Positions 26,034-33,266 of a stretch of 45,510 bases of DNA are shown here, piece by piece (position 1 is the stretch's first letter; every line of letters starts with the position of its first letter). The stretch comes from Hyphobacterium sp. SN044 (lineage in GTDB: Bacteria > Pseudomonadota > Alphaproteobacteria > Caulobacterales > Maricaulaceae), in NCBI RefSeq assembly GCF_021864465.1, contig NZ_JAKKUV010000007.1, positions 1 through 45,510 of the forward strand, given 5' to 3'. Made by a program: the position numbers and the translations under genes. The notes under the pieces were generated by a model. It was not told the origin of the DNA and made no database searches. It saw nothing but the letters and a program-made list of their open reading frames with translations.

Positions 26034-26045
26034 ATGATATATCAT
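26034..26045. promoter_or_regulatory. 12-bp AT palindrome, candidate metal-regulator operator
   Basis: Perfect palindrome ATGATATATCAT between the divergent MerC-domain gene and the ZrgA-like gene. A possible -10 element TATGAT (26033-26038) overlaps it. The AT-rich dyad and the zinc-uptake genes on one side make Zur control plausible; I cannot match it to a Zur consensus with confidence. Confidence 0.5.
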
Positions 26046-26079
26046 TTGTAAAAAACAAGGCTTCGGGAAAGAATTTGTC

Positions 26080-26571
26080 ATGCCGGGAGTTTCGCTGATC
26101 GCCCTGCTCCTCGCCTCGGCCCAGGCCGGGCATGCACATGTCCACGGGCACGGAAACGCTGCGATCGCCGTGTCGCGCGACGGACAGGTGGAGGCCGAAT
26201 TCGTCTTCCCCGGCGACACGCTCTATGGCTTCGAACGCGAACCGCAGACCGATGCGGAGGTGGAAACCGTCCGTGCCGCCCATGAACGCCTAAACAATCC
26301 GGCCGCGCTCCTGCGCTTCAACCCGCAGGCCGGATGTTCGGCGATCGGGTCACGCACTGGCGGGGGCGGAGACGCCGGGGCGCACAGCCATCACGACATC
26401 ACGATCACGGTCCGCTTCCAATGCGAGCGTCCCGAACGGATTACCGCCGTCGGGACCGAAATCTTTGCGCTTTTCCCGCGGATCGAAGAGATTGACGGCG
26501 TCCTTGTAACCGACACCGATCAGACCAGCTTTGTCTGGACACCGAGCCAAACGGATTACCGACTGCGCTGA
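26080..26571 (+). CDS. zrgA: ZrgA-like zinc-uptake periplasmic protein (DUF2796)
   Basis: A 163-residue exported protein with a short signal peptide (MPGVSLIALLLASAQA) and then a histidine-rich start (GHAHVHGHGN) and a second cluster, AGAHSHHD. The layout GHGNAAIAVSRDGQVEAEF and the end IDGVLVTDTDQTSFVW fit DUF2796. In Vibrio cholerae this protein (ZrgA) works with an ABC ATPase, an FtsX-like permease and a DUF3299 protein in zinc uptake; the next three genes here encode exactly those. The stop overlaps the next ATG (TGATG). No good ribosome site is visible before the ATG. Confidence 0.82.
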   Translation: MPGVSLIALLLASAQAGHAHVHGHGNAAIAVSRDGQVEAEFVFPGDTLYGFEREPQTDAEVETVRAAHERLNNPAALLRFNPQAGCSAIGSRTGGGGDAGAHSHHDITITVRFQCERPERITAVGTEIFALFPRIEEIDGVLVTDTDQTSFVWTPSQTDYRLR

Positions 26572-27272
26572 TGACCTCCCCGGCCGTTTCGATCACATCC
26601 CTGCGCCATGCCTGGCCCGGCGCCGAACCCACGCTCGACATCGAGCGCTTCGAGGTCGCGGCGGGCGAGAGCGTTTTCCTGGTCGGGCCGAGCGGATCGG
26701 GCAAGAGCACGCTGCTCGGCCTGATCGCCGGCGTTACGCCCGTGCAGTCGGGGCGGATCGAGGTGCTCGGCGAGCCGATGCTCGCAGGCAAGCCCCGGCA
26801 GCGCGACGCCATTCGGGCCTCGCGGCTGGGCGTCATTTTCCAGATGTTCAACCTCGTCCCCTTCCTCAACGCGGTCGAGAACGTGCTCCTGCCCCTGCAA
26901 TTCTCTCCCGAGCGCCGTCAGCGGTTGGAAGCCATGGACAGGGACGGCCCGGCCGAGGCGCGCCGCCTCCTGCGCGAGCTTCGCCTCGACGAGGCGTCCC
27001 TGACGAAGAAGGCCACCGATCTCAGCGTCGGCCAGCAGCAGCGCGTCGCGGCGGCACGCGCCCTCATTGGCGGGCCGGGCCTCGTCATCGCCGACGAGCC
27101 GACCTCGGCGCTCGACCGGTCGGCGCGGGACAGCTTCATCGCGCTCCTGATGCAGGAATGCAGCACGCGCGGTACGGCCCTGCTTTTCGTCAGCCATGAC
27201 GAGACGCTGGCAGCGCATTTCGACCGCAAGGTCGATCTCGGCGAGATCAACCGGGCCGGGGTCACCGCATGA
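26571..27272 (+). CDS. ABC transporter ATPase of the Zrg-type operon
   Basis: A 233-residue nucleotide-binding subunit of the MacB/LolD type. Walker A GPSGSGKSTLLG, Q-loop FQMFNLVPFL, signature DLSVGQQQRVAAARAL (SVGQQ where most have SGGQ), Walker B LVIADEPTSALD and H-loop FVSHDE. It overlaps the gene before by one base and the permease after by four, so all are translated together. It should energise the FtsX-like permease that follows. Confidence 0.93.
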   Translation: MTSPAVSITSLRHAWPGAEPTLDIERFEVAAGESVFLVGPSGSGKSTLLGLIAGVTPVQSGRIEVLGEPMLAGKPRQRDAIRASRLGVIFQMFNLVPFLNAVENVLLPLQFSPERRQRLEAMDRDGPAEARRLLRELRLDEASLTKKATDLSVGQQQRVAAARALIGGPGLVIADEPTSALDRSARDSFIALLMQECSTRGTALLFVSHDETLAAHFDRKVDLGEINRAGVTA

Positions 27273-28528
27273 AACCGGCGCTCCTGTCCCTGGCCTGGAA
27301 AAGCCTCGCCAACCGCGCCGTATCGGTGACGCTGACGGTGGCGACCATCGCGCTCAGCGTCGCCCTCTTCCTCGGCGTCGAGCGCGTCCGCGACAGCGTT
27401 CGCGACAGCTTCAATTCGACGATTTCGGAAACCGACCTGATCGTCGGCGCGCGCAGCGGAGCGATCAACCTCCTGCTCTATTCGGTCTTCCACCTCGGCG
27501 ACCCGACCGCGAATATCAGCTGGGACAGCTATGAGCTGATCGACACTGCGCCGGACGTGTCCTGGACGGTGCCGATCTCGCTGGGCGACAGCCATCGCGG
27601 CTACCGTGTGGTCGGCACGACGCCCGGCTTCTTCGAGCACTACAAATATGGCCGCGCCCGCGACCTCGAAATGCGCGAGGGCCGCGCCTTCGGCGACGGC
27701 CGCGAGGCGGTCGTCGGCGCCGAGGTCGCACGGCAGCTCGGCTATGGGCTCGGCAACGAGATCTTGCTGTCCCACGGCATTGGCGAGGTCAGCTTCGCGG
27801 AACATTCCGATCACGACTTCCGGATCGTCGGCATCCTCGCGCCGACCGGCACCCCCGTTGACCGGTCGGTTCTGGTCTCGCTTGAAAGCATCGAGGCGAT
27901 CCATGCCGGCTGGAATACCGGCGCTGCACCGCGTGCGGAGTCTCATGGTCATGAAGACGGGGAGCATGAACTGATGCCGGACTCGGTCACCGCCGTCCTT
28001 GTCGGACTCGACTCGCCGATCCGCGTCCTCTCGCTCCAGCGCCAGATCAATACCTATGAGGGCGAGGCGCTGAGCGCGGTTCTGCCGGGCGTGGCGCTCA
28101 GCCAGCTCTGGCGCGTGGTCGGCGTTGCCGAACGGGCCTTCTTCGCCGTCTCCGTCCTCGTCATCGTTGTGGGGCTGTGCGGCATCCTCACTGCCCTGTC
28201 GGCCGGGCTGAACGAGCGGCGGCGCGAAATGGCCGTGCTGCGCGCGGTCGGTGCGCGCGCGTCCGACGTCTTCTTCCTCCTGATCCTCGAGGCGATGACG
28301 ATCGCCTTCCTTGGTGCCCTCGTCGGCATCGTGATCGCGACCGGCGGCTTTGCAGCGCTTTCACCTGTTCTGTCCGGCCGCTACGGGTTCGACCTGCCGA
28401 TCGCCCCGGGCTGGACCGAACTTGCCGTTCTGGGCGGCCTGACGGTGACGGGGGCACTCTTCGGACTGTGGCCGGCATGGCGCGCCCTTCGCAATGCCCT
28501 CGTCGACGGACTATCTATCCGGATCTGA
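27269..28528 (+). CDS. FtsX-like ABC permease of the Zrg-type operon
   Basis: A 419-residue MacB/FtsX-type permease: TM1 near residues 16-35 (VTLTVATIALSVALFLG), a periplasmic domain of about 220 residues, then three TM segments (AFFAVSVLVIVVGLCGILT, MTIAFLGALVGIVIATGG, ELAVLGGLTVTGALFGLW). The loop contains a histidine/acidic patch, ESHGHEDGEHEL near residue 225, fitting metal binding. Unlike lipoprotein exporters (LolCE), it sits in an operon with DUF2796 and DUF3299 proteins, which points to zinc. Direction of transport is not determined by sequence. Confidence 0.9.
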   Translation: MKPALLSLAWKSLANRAVSVTLTVATIALSVALFLGVERVRDSVRDSFNSTISETDLIVGARSGAINLLLYSVFHLGDPTANISWDSYELIDTAPDVSWTVPISLGDSHRGYRVVGTTPGFFEHYKYGRARDLEMREGRAFGDGREAVVGAEVARQLGYGLGNEILLSHGIGEVSFAEHSDHDFRIVGILAPTGTPVDRSVLVSLESIEAIHAGWNTGAAPRAESHGHEDGEHELMPDSVTAVLVGLDSPIRVLSLQRQINTYEGEALSAVLPGVALSQLWRVVGVAERAFFAVSVLVIVVGLCGILTALSAGLNERRREMAVLRAVGARASDVFFLLILEAMTIAFLGALVGIVIATGGFAALSPVLSGRYGFDLPIAPGWTELAVLGGLTVTGALFGLWPAWRALRNALVDGLSIRI

Positions 28529-28551
28529 TTTGCGACCAAACGGAGACTCGC

Positions 28552-29205
28552 ATGCCGAGACCCATCTTCATCGTGGCGGGTGCCGTGGCCCTCGCGGCCC
28601 TGATCGGCGGTGTGACCGCCATCCTCTTGCTCGGCGGCGACAATTCCGGGCCGGCGCGGCCGTCCGAAGCTCCGGTCGAGGCCGAAGCGCAGAATGTCGA
28701 CGACGGCGCTCCGTTGGCGGCCGAACCGCTCGAACCGGAAGCCTTTCCCGAGCCGGATGAGAACGGCATCACCACGATCAACTGGGACCACCTTCTGCCC
28801 GAGGGCGAGATGGAGCGGATCGAAACGCTCTACCGCGTGGCGCAGTCGATGAATGAAATGGACCATTTCGGCGGTCAGATGCCGCAGATCGGCACCTTCA
28901 ATGTCGAGCAGCGCCTGATCGGCCGGACGATCCGCATGCCGGGTTTCATCCTGCCGCTTGACCTGCAGCCCGAGGGCGACATCACCGAGTTTCTGCTCGT
29001 GCCCTATTTCGGGGCCTGCGTTCACACTCCGCCGCCGCCGCCCAACCAGATCGTCTATGTCACGTCCGATACGCCAGTCGTCGTCGAGGAATTGTGGGCC
29101 CCGGTCTGGGTGACCGGCACCCTGTCGGGCGACGCGCATGACAATGATCTCGGCGATGCGGCCTACACGCTCAGCCTGATCTCGCACGAGCCCTACGAGT
29201 TCTGA
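28552..29205 (+). CDS. DUF3299 protein of the Zrg-type operon
   Basis: A 217-residue protein anchored by an N-terminal TM (FIVAGAVALAALIGGVTAIL), with an acidic Pro/Glu/Ala linker and a C-terminal DUF3299 domain. The domain signature is clear: GFILPLDLQPEGDITEFLLV then PYFGACVHTPPPPPNQIVYV, with a single conserved Cys. The start at 28552 has GGAG upstream; the frame is open much further upstream but only as an overlap of the permease. It is the last gene of the zinc-type operon. Function within the complex is not known. Confidence 0.88.
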   Translation: MPRPIFIVAGAVALAALIGGVTAILLLGGDNSGPARPSEAPVEAEAQNVDDGAPLAAEPLEPEAFPEPDENGITTINWDHLLPEGEMERIETLYRVAQSMNEMDHFGGQMPQIGTFNVEQRLIGRTIRMPGFILPLDLQPEGDITEFLLVPYFGACVHTPPPPPNQIVYVTSDTPVVVEELWAPVWVTGTLSGDAHDNDLGDAAYTLSLISHEPYEF

Positions 29206-29235
29206 GACGGGGCGGGCCGCGCCGACCGCATTTCC

Positions 29236-29264
29236 TTGACTCGCCCGCCTCACGCGCGTATGTC
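29236..29264 (+). promoter_or_regulatory. ffh promoter
   Basis: TTGACT (29236-29241), a 17-base spacer and TATGTC (29259-29264). Transcription would start near 29271 and give an untranslated leader of about 127 bases before the ffh ATG. Confidence 0.65.
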
Positions 29265-29270
29265 CCGCCG

Positions 29271-29397
29271 CTCACAGCGCAAGCGTTATCGCTTGCCTTG
29301 ACCAGTCGGAAGAGGCTGGCGAGGTCCCCCGGTCAGCGAAGTTTTCGCCCACCGGGGTGCGATAGCCATTGCGCGATGGGCAACTGACCGGGGTCGC
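29271..29397 (+). promoter_or_regulatory. Structured ffh leader with two competing pairings
   Basis: Three hairpins in a row. First, GCAAGCG (29279-29285), loop TTAT, CGCTTGC (29290-29296). Second, CCAGTC (29302-29307), loop GGAAGA, GGCTGG (29314-29319). Third, CCCCGGTCAG (29327-29336) pairs over 10 bp with CTGACCGGGG (29384-29393), which contains the only G-rich ribosome-site candidate before the ATG at 29398. Inside that loop a second ACCGGGGT (29351-29358) repeats the one at 29387-29394, so CCCCGGT can pair with either copy, freeing or masking the start region. Not SRP RNA: the GGAAG...AGCAGCC core is missing. Confidence 0.6.
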
Positions 29398-30921
29398 ATG
29401 TTCGACACGCTGACAGAACGGCTTTCAAAAGCCTTCGATAGCCTGACGGGCCGCGGCGTCCTGTCGGAGAAGGACGTCGACGCGGCGCTGCGCGAGATCC
29501 GCGTCGCGCTGCTCGAGGCCGATGTCGCCCTGCCGGTGGTCAAGGACTTCGTGACGAAGGTGCGCGAGCGCGCCATCGGCGAGGACGTGATCAAGGCCGT
29601 CGCGCCGGGCCAGCAGGTCGTCAAGATCGTCCACGACGCGCTGGTCGACCTGCTCGGCGGACCGGGCGAGCCCGAAGGCCTGTCGCTCGAAGGCGAGCCG
29701 CCCGTCGCCATCCTGATGGCCGGTCTGCAGGGTTCGGGCAAGACCACCACCGCTGCCAAGCTGGCGCGCCGCATCCAGAAGACCGGGAAGAAGAAGGTTC
29801 TTCTCGCCTCGCTCGACACGCGCCGTCCCGCCGCGATGGAACAGTTGCAGCAGATGGCGCAGCAGGCCGAGGCCGGCTTCCTGCCGATCGTGCCGGGCCA
29901 GACCGCGGTCGAGATCGCCCGCCGCGCCATGAATGCCGGCAAGCTGCAGGGCTATGACGTCGTCATCCTCGACACCGCCGGCCGCACCTCGATCGACGAG
30001 GAGCTGATGGCCGAGGCGAAGGCGATCTCCGACGTCGCCCGCCCGCGCGAGACCCTGCTGGTCGCCGACGCGCTGACCGGCCAGGACGCGGTGGAAACCG
30101 CCCGGCGCTTCAACGAACGCCTGCCGCTGACCGGCCTCGTCCTGACGCGGATGGACGGCGACGGGCGCGGCGGTGCGGCGCTCTCGATGCGCCATGTCAC
30201 CGGCCTGCCGGTGAAATTCGTCGGTACGTCGGAAAAGGTCGACGGGCTCGACGTGTTCGACGCCTCCCGCATGGCGGGCCGAATCCTCGGGCGCGGCGAC
30301 ATCGTCTCGCTGGTCGAGCGCGCGGCGGAAGATGTCGACAAGGAAAAGGCCGAACGCCTCGCCAGGAAGATGGCGAAGGGCAAGTTCGACCTCGAGGACA
30401 TGGCCGACCAGTTTGCCCAGATGCAGAAGATGGGCGGCCTTGCCGGCATCATGGGTTTCCTGCCGGGCATGAACAAGGCGGCGCAGGGCCAGATGGCCGC
30501 CGCCGGTCTCGACGACAAGATGCTCAAGCGCCAGGGCGCGATCATCTCCTCGATGACCCGCGAGGAGCGCCGCAAGCCCGACCTCCTCAAGGCCTCGCGC
30601 AAGCGCCGCATCGCGGCCGGTGCGGGCGTCGAGGTTCAGGACGTGAACCGCCTTTTGAAGATGCACCGCCAGATGGCGGACATGATGAAGAAGGTCGGCA
30701 AGAAGGGCCCGAAAGGCCTGATGGGCGGCCTGACCCCTCCGGGCGGCGGCCCGAACCCGGAACTGATCGAGCGCATGCGCGGCGGCGGCAAGGGCGGACA
30801 GGGCGGCGGCCTGCCCGGTCTTCCCGGTTCGGGCTCGACCAACACGCTTCCTGGCCTGCCCGGTGGCGGCACGCCGCCGCTCGGGCCAGACGGCCTGCCG
30901 ATCGGCTGGGGCAAGAAATGA
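29398..30921 (+). CDS. ffh: Signal recognition particle protein Ffh
   Basis: A 507-residue SRP54 homologue that binds 4.5S RNA and signal sequences. The N domain starts at MFDTLTERLSKAF. The G domain has P-loop GLQGSGKTTTAAK, DTRRPAAMEQL, DTAGRTSIDEEL, TRMDGDGRGG and VGTSEKVDGLDVF. The M domain (about 330-430) has methionine-rich helices (QMQKMGGLAGIMGFLPGMNK) and the RNA-binding SMTREERRKPDLLKASRKRR. A Gly/Pro-rich tail of about 60 residues follows, as in several alphaproteobacteria. It works with FtsY at 10245-11183. The next gene starts within its stop (ATGA). Confidence 0.97.
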   Translation: MFDTLTERLSKAFDSLTGRGVLSEKDVDAALREIRVALLEADVALPVVKDFVTKVRERAIGEDVIKAVAPGQQVVKIVHDALVDLLGGPGEPEGLSLEGEPPVAILMAGLQGSGKTTTAAKLARRIQKTGKKKVLLASLDTRRPAAMEQLQQMAQQAEAGFLPIVPGQTAVEIARRAMNAGKLQGYDVVILDTAGRTSIDEELMAEAKAISDVARPRETLLVADALTGQDAVETARRFNERLPLTGLVLTRMDGDGRGGAALSMRHVTGLPVKFVGTSEKVDGLDVFDASRMAGRILGRGDIVSLVERAAEDVDKEKAERLARKMAKGKFDLEDMADQFAQMQKMGGLAGIMGFLPGMNKAAQGQMAAAGLDDKMLKRQGAIISSMTREERRKPDLLKASRKRRIAAGAGVEVQDVNRLLKMHRQMADMMKKVGKKGPKGLMGGLTPPGGGPNPELIERMRGGGKGGQGGGLPGLPGSGSTNTLPGLPGGGTPPLGPDGLPIGWGKK

Positions 30922-31373
30922 TCGCTGTTGCTCTCTTTTTTGCTCTGCAAACTCAGGAATTCGATCCGGGCGAACCGGTGCCTGTTTCGCAGGACCCGGT
31001 CGTCTACCCGCGCATCGGCGCCCAGTACGGCATCCAGGCATCCTGCAACGCGCTCTATGACATCGATGGCGAAGGCCGGACGACGAATATCTGCCTCGTC
31101 TGCAACACCGATGCGCCCCGAGAACTGCCTGACTCGGTGCAGGACTACGTCACGCAGCAATTCGTCAACGTCTCACGCGACTCATTGGCGAGCCGCCGTT
31201 ATGGCGAAGCCGACTACGGCCGTTTGAACCTCGACACCCAACTGATTTTTCGGCTGACCGACGACTCGGACGAGGAAGTTCCGCTTCCCGACCTGACTGC
31301 GTCCGACGCCTGCGACTCCAACCGCATTGCGTATCTCTCAACTCAAACTCCCCAAGCCCAAGGACTGAACTGA
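30918..31373 (+). CDS. Exported protein with degenerate TonB-C-like fold
   Basis: A 151-residue protein lodged between ffh and rpsP, overlapping ffh by four bases and leaving one base before rpsP. A short hydrophobic start ([15 protein letters not shown]) may be a signal. The pattern [37 protein letters not shown] and a final FRL resembles a TonB C-terminal domain, but the usual AAVRRWRF helix is altered and four cysteines are present. I infer kinship only. Codon use is less GC-biased than its neighbours, suggesting a later insertion in a very conserved operon. Confidence 0.65.
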   Translation: MIAVALFFALQTQEFDPGEPVPVSQDPVVYPRIGAQYGIQASCNALYDIDGEGRTTNICLVCNTDAPRELPDSVQDYVTQQFVNVSRDSLASRRYGEADYGRLNLDTQLIFRLTDDSDEEVPLPDLTASDACDSNRIAYLSTQTPQAQGLN

Positions 31374-31374
31374 C

Positions 31375-31791
31375 ATGGCACTGAAAATCCGTCTTGCCCG
31401 TGGCGGCGCGAAAAAGCGTCCCTTCTTCTCCGTCGTCGTGGCCGACAGCCGCTATCCGCGCGATGGCCGCTTCATCGAGAAGATCGGCACCTACAACCCG
31501 ATGCTCCCGAAAGACGCCGAGCGCGTGAAGATCGACGTGGAAAAGGCCCGCGAATGGTACAGGAAGGGCGCCCGCCCGACCGACCGCGTCGCCCGCTTCC
31601 TCGCCCAGCTCGACGGCGAGACCTTCAATTGGGAACACGGCAACAACCCGAACAAGGCCAAGCCGGGCCAGAAGGCCCAGGAACGCGCCGCCGAGCGCGC
31701 CGAGCGTGAAGCCGAGCTGAAGGCCGCCGAGGAAGAAGCCAAGAACGCCCCGGCTGCTGAAGAAGCCCCGGCCGAGGAAGCCGCCGCCTAA
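31375..31791 (+). CDS. rpsP: Ribosomal protein bS16 with Ala/Glu tail
   Basis: The S16 core occupies residues 1-85 ([20 protein letters not shown], then [13 protein letters not shown] and [12 protein letters not shown]), which binds 16S rRNA in 30S assembly. An alphaproteobacterial C-terminal extension of about 50 residues follows, charged and then Ala/Glu/Pro-rich, ending [10 protein letters not shown]. The gene stops at tandem TAA TAA, yet the same frame continues beyond them with the same kind of sequence. AAGGA lies upstream within the end of the preceding gene. Confidence 0.97.
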   Translation: MALKIRLARGGAKKRPFFSVVVADSRYPRDGRFIEKIGTYNPMLPKDAERVKIDVEKAREWYRKGARPTDRVARFLAQLDGETFNWEHGNNPNKAKPGQKAQERAAERAEREAELKAAEEEAKNAPAAEEAPAEEAAA

Positions 31792-31794
31792 TAA

Positions 31795-31869
31795 GCCCCG
31801 GCTGAAGAAGCGGCCGACGAAGAGGCCCCGGCTGAAGCCGCCGCCGACGAAGACAAGAAGGAAGGCTAA
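31795..31869 (+). pseudogene. In-frame remnant of the rpsP C-terminal tail
   Basis: Directly after the two TAA codons (31789-31794) the rpsP frame stays open for 24 codons, APAEEAADEEAPAEAAADED then KKEG, to a TAA at 31867-31869. Composition and repeat unit (APAEEAA/DEEAPAEAAA) match the translated tail, and KKEG looks like a natural end. The simplest reading is that the ancestral tail was cut by recent stops; sequencing error or readthrough are alternatives. Confidence 0.7.
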
Positions 31870-31879
31870 GGCCTTTCTT

Positions 31880-31990
31880 CCCCCTCCACCACTTCGTGGT
31901 CCCCCTCCCCCGTAAACGGGGGAGGAAAAGAAACGATGACGGATTTCCTCCCCCGCCTGCGGGGGAGGTGGTCCGGAGGACCGGAGGGGG
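31880..31990. repeat. Composite inverted repeat (BIME-like) inside the rpsP-rimM gap
   Basis: Two hairpins, CCTCCCCCGT with ACGGGGGAGG (31904-31925) and CCTCCCCCGC with GCGGGGGAGG (31947-31968), are flanked outside by mirrored CCACC/GGTGG and CCCCTCC/GGAGGGG arms, plus GGTCC-GGA-GGACC at 31970-31982. The two halves are inverted copies of one unit. The right end provides GGAGGGGGG about 14 bases before the rimM ATG, so the repeat may supply the ribosome site. Confidence 0.75.
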
Positions 31991-32003
31991 GAATTCTCGC
32001 AAG

Positions 32004-32504
32004 ATGACCGACCCCCTCGTCTGCATCGCCGTCCTGAAAGGCGCCCACGGCGTGAAGGGGGAGGCGCGCGTCCTCAGCTTTACCGAAAACCCGGAAAGCT
32101 GTTTCGCCTACCGCCCCTGGCAGGACGAGACGGGCAAGCCATTGCTGACGCCGAAACACTGGCGGCCGGGCAAGAACGAATTCATCGTCACCTTCGAGGA
32201 AACCTTCCAGCGCGAGGCGCTGGACGCGATGAAGGGCACGCTTCTCTACGTCCCGCGCTCGACCCTGCCCGAACCCGAAGAAGACGAATTCTACCACGCC
32301 GACCTGATCGGCCTTGCCGTGGTCGACACGAATGGCAAGCCGTTGGGGCGGATCGTCGCCGTGCCCGATTTCGGCGCCGGAACGCTTCTGGAGATCGACG
32401 GGCCGGACGGCGTCTTCTTCCTCCCCTTCACGAAAACCGCCGTACCGGAGATTGACCTCTCTGCCGGCCGCTGCGTCATCCTCGTGGAAGAGGCGGAGGA
32501 ATAG
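32004..32504 (+). CDS. rimM: Ribosome maturation factor RimM
   Basis: A 166-residue 30S maturation factor that binds uS19. N-terminal RimM domain (PLVCIAVLKGAHGVKGEARV, then SFTENPESCFAYRPW) and a C-terminal PRC-barrel (EDEFYHADLIGLAVVDTNGK, then GRIVAVPDFGAGTLLEID and FLPFTK). The start at 32004 is fixed by the family N-terminus; upstream sequence belongs to the repeat. The trmD and rplS genes that follow rimM in most bacteria are missing here. Confidence 0.95.
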   Translation: MTDPLVCIAVLKGAHGVKGEARVLSFTENPESCFAYRPWQDETGKPLLTPKHWRPGKNEFIVTFEETFQREALDAMKGTLLYVPRSTLPEPEEDEFYHADLIGLAVVDTNGKPLGRIVAVPDFGAGTLLEIDGPDGVFFLPFTKTAVPEIDLSAGRCVILVEEAEE

Positions 32505-32827
32505 ACCTCTCACCCTCCCCGGCCTTCGCCCCGCGGAAAACTCCACCGGAACCTTCGGTTTCGGGCCAAAGCCCTTTCGGGAGAGGCAAGGACGGGCGGC
32601 CCTGAAAGGGTTGCGCGGCACGGTGAGGGGCACCCCTCCCCGACCCTCTCAGGAGAGGTGAGGAAACAAATGTCACAGCCAGACATGCCGGGCCCGGGCC
32701 GGGGCCGGGCGCGCGCAATCCTGCTTATAAGCCTTATAAGTAACTCAGGCACCCGGTCTGGATCCGAACGCAGACCTGTTCCCTCCCCGCTCTGGGGAAG
32801 GTCAGGGTGGGGTGCCAGCTTGTCACG
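32505..32827. repeat. Non-coding repeat-rich spacer after rimM
   Basis: No gene seen. It contains GC-rich inverted segments of the same CCCTCCCC/GGGGAGGG flavour (around 32510-32660 and 32781-32816), a simple TATAAG direct duplication near 32725-32740 (CTTATAAGCCTTATAAG) and no clear terminator. It separates the convergent rimM and the minus-strand gene ending at 32828. Confidence 0.6.
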
Positions 32828-33202
32828 TCAGTGCAGCCCGGACGGGTCGTCGTCGGCGTCCGTGTCGCCATCGCTGTCATGCTGGCCGCGGCGGCCGGAG
32901 CCGAAATCGTCGCCATCGGTTTCCTCGCGGCGGCGGCGGTCGGCGGCCGACGCACCGAGCAGGCCGAGGCCCAGCCCCGACCCGTCATCCGGCAGGCCGT
33001 CCTCGCGCCGGCGCGACCGCCCCGGCACAGCCAGCCAGCGATAGACGAAAAGGCTGGCAATGCCCGACACCGCGACGAGGATGAGGGCTGTGATCCATCC
33101 GCCCTGACCCTGCGGCTGGAAGAAGAGGGTGAAGACATAGGCCAGGAAGGCAAAGAGGCCGACCGCCACAAGCGCGGAAAAGAAGCGTCTGATCGCCAGC
33201 AT
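32828..33202 (-). CDS. Small two-TM membrane protein with Asp-rich tail
   Basis: A 124-residue protein, not recognised. The ATG at 33202 has GGGAGGGC about six bases upstream; the longer frame to 33376 is arginine/proline-rich and lies across the spacer and the next gene. Two TM segments (FFSALVAVGLFAFLAYVFTLFF and ITALILVAVSGIASLFVYRW) lead to a hydrophilic tail of about 60 residues rich in Arg, Gly and Asp, ending DSDGDTDADDDPSGLH. It lies 64 bases downstream of the Xre/membrane-protein pair. Confidence 0.6.
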   Translation of the reverse strand: MLAIRRFFSALVAVGLFAFLAYVFTLFFQPQGQGGWITALILVAVSGIASLFVYRWLAVPGRSRRREDGLPDDGSGLGLGLLGASAADRRRREETDGDDFGSGRRGQHDSDGDTDADDDPSGLH

Positions 33203-33266
33203 GTGCGGCCCTCCCTGTTTCGGCCCTGTTCGAGACTGGCCGCGATAAGGGGCGAAAAAGCGGCGG

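Noticed and set aside
25584-26219. Longer 211-residue version of the MerC-domain protein
   Set aside because: The extra 83 residues run antisense through the ZrgA-like gene, and AGGAGA sits before the ATG at 25970.
29271-29397. 4.5S/SRP RNA gene just before ffh
   Set aside because: The GGAAG loop is there, but the conserved asymmetric AGCAGCC strand and the long rod helix are not; it is better read as an ffh leader.
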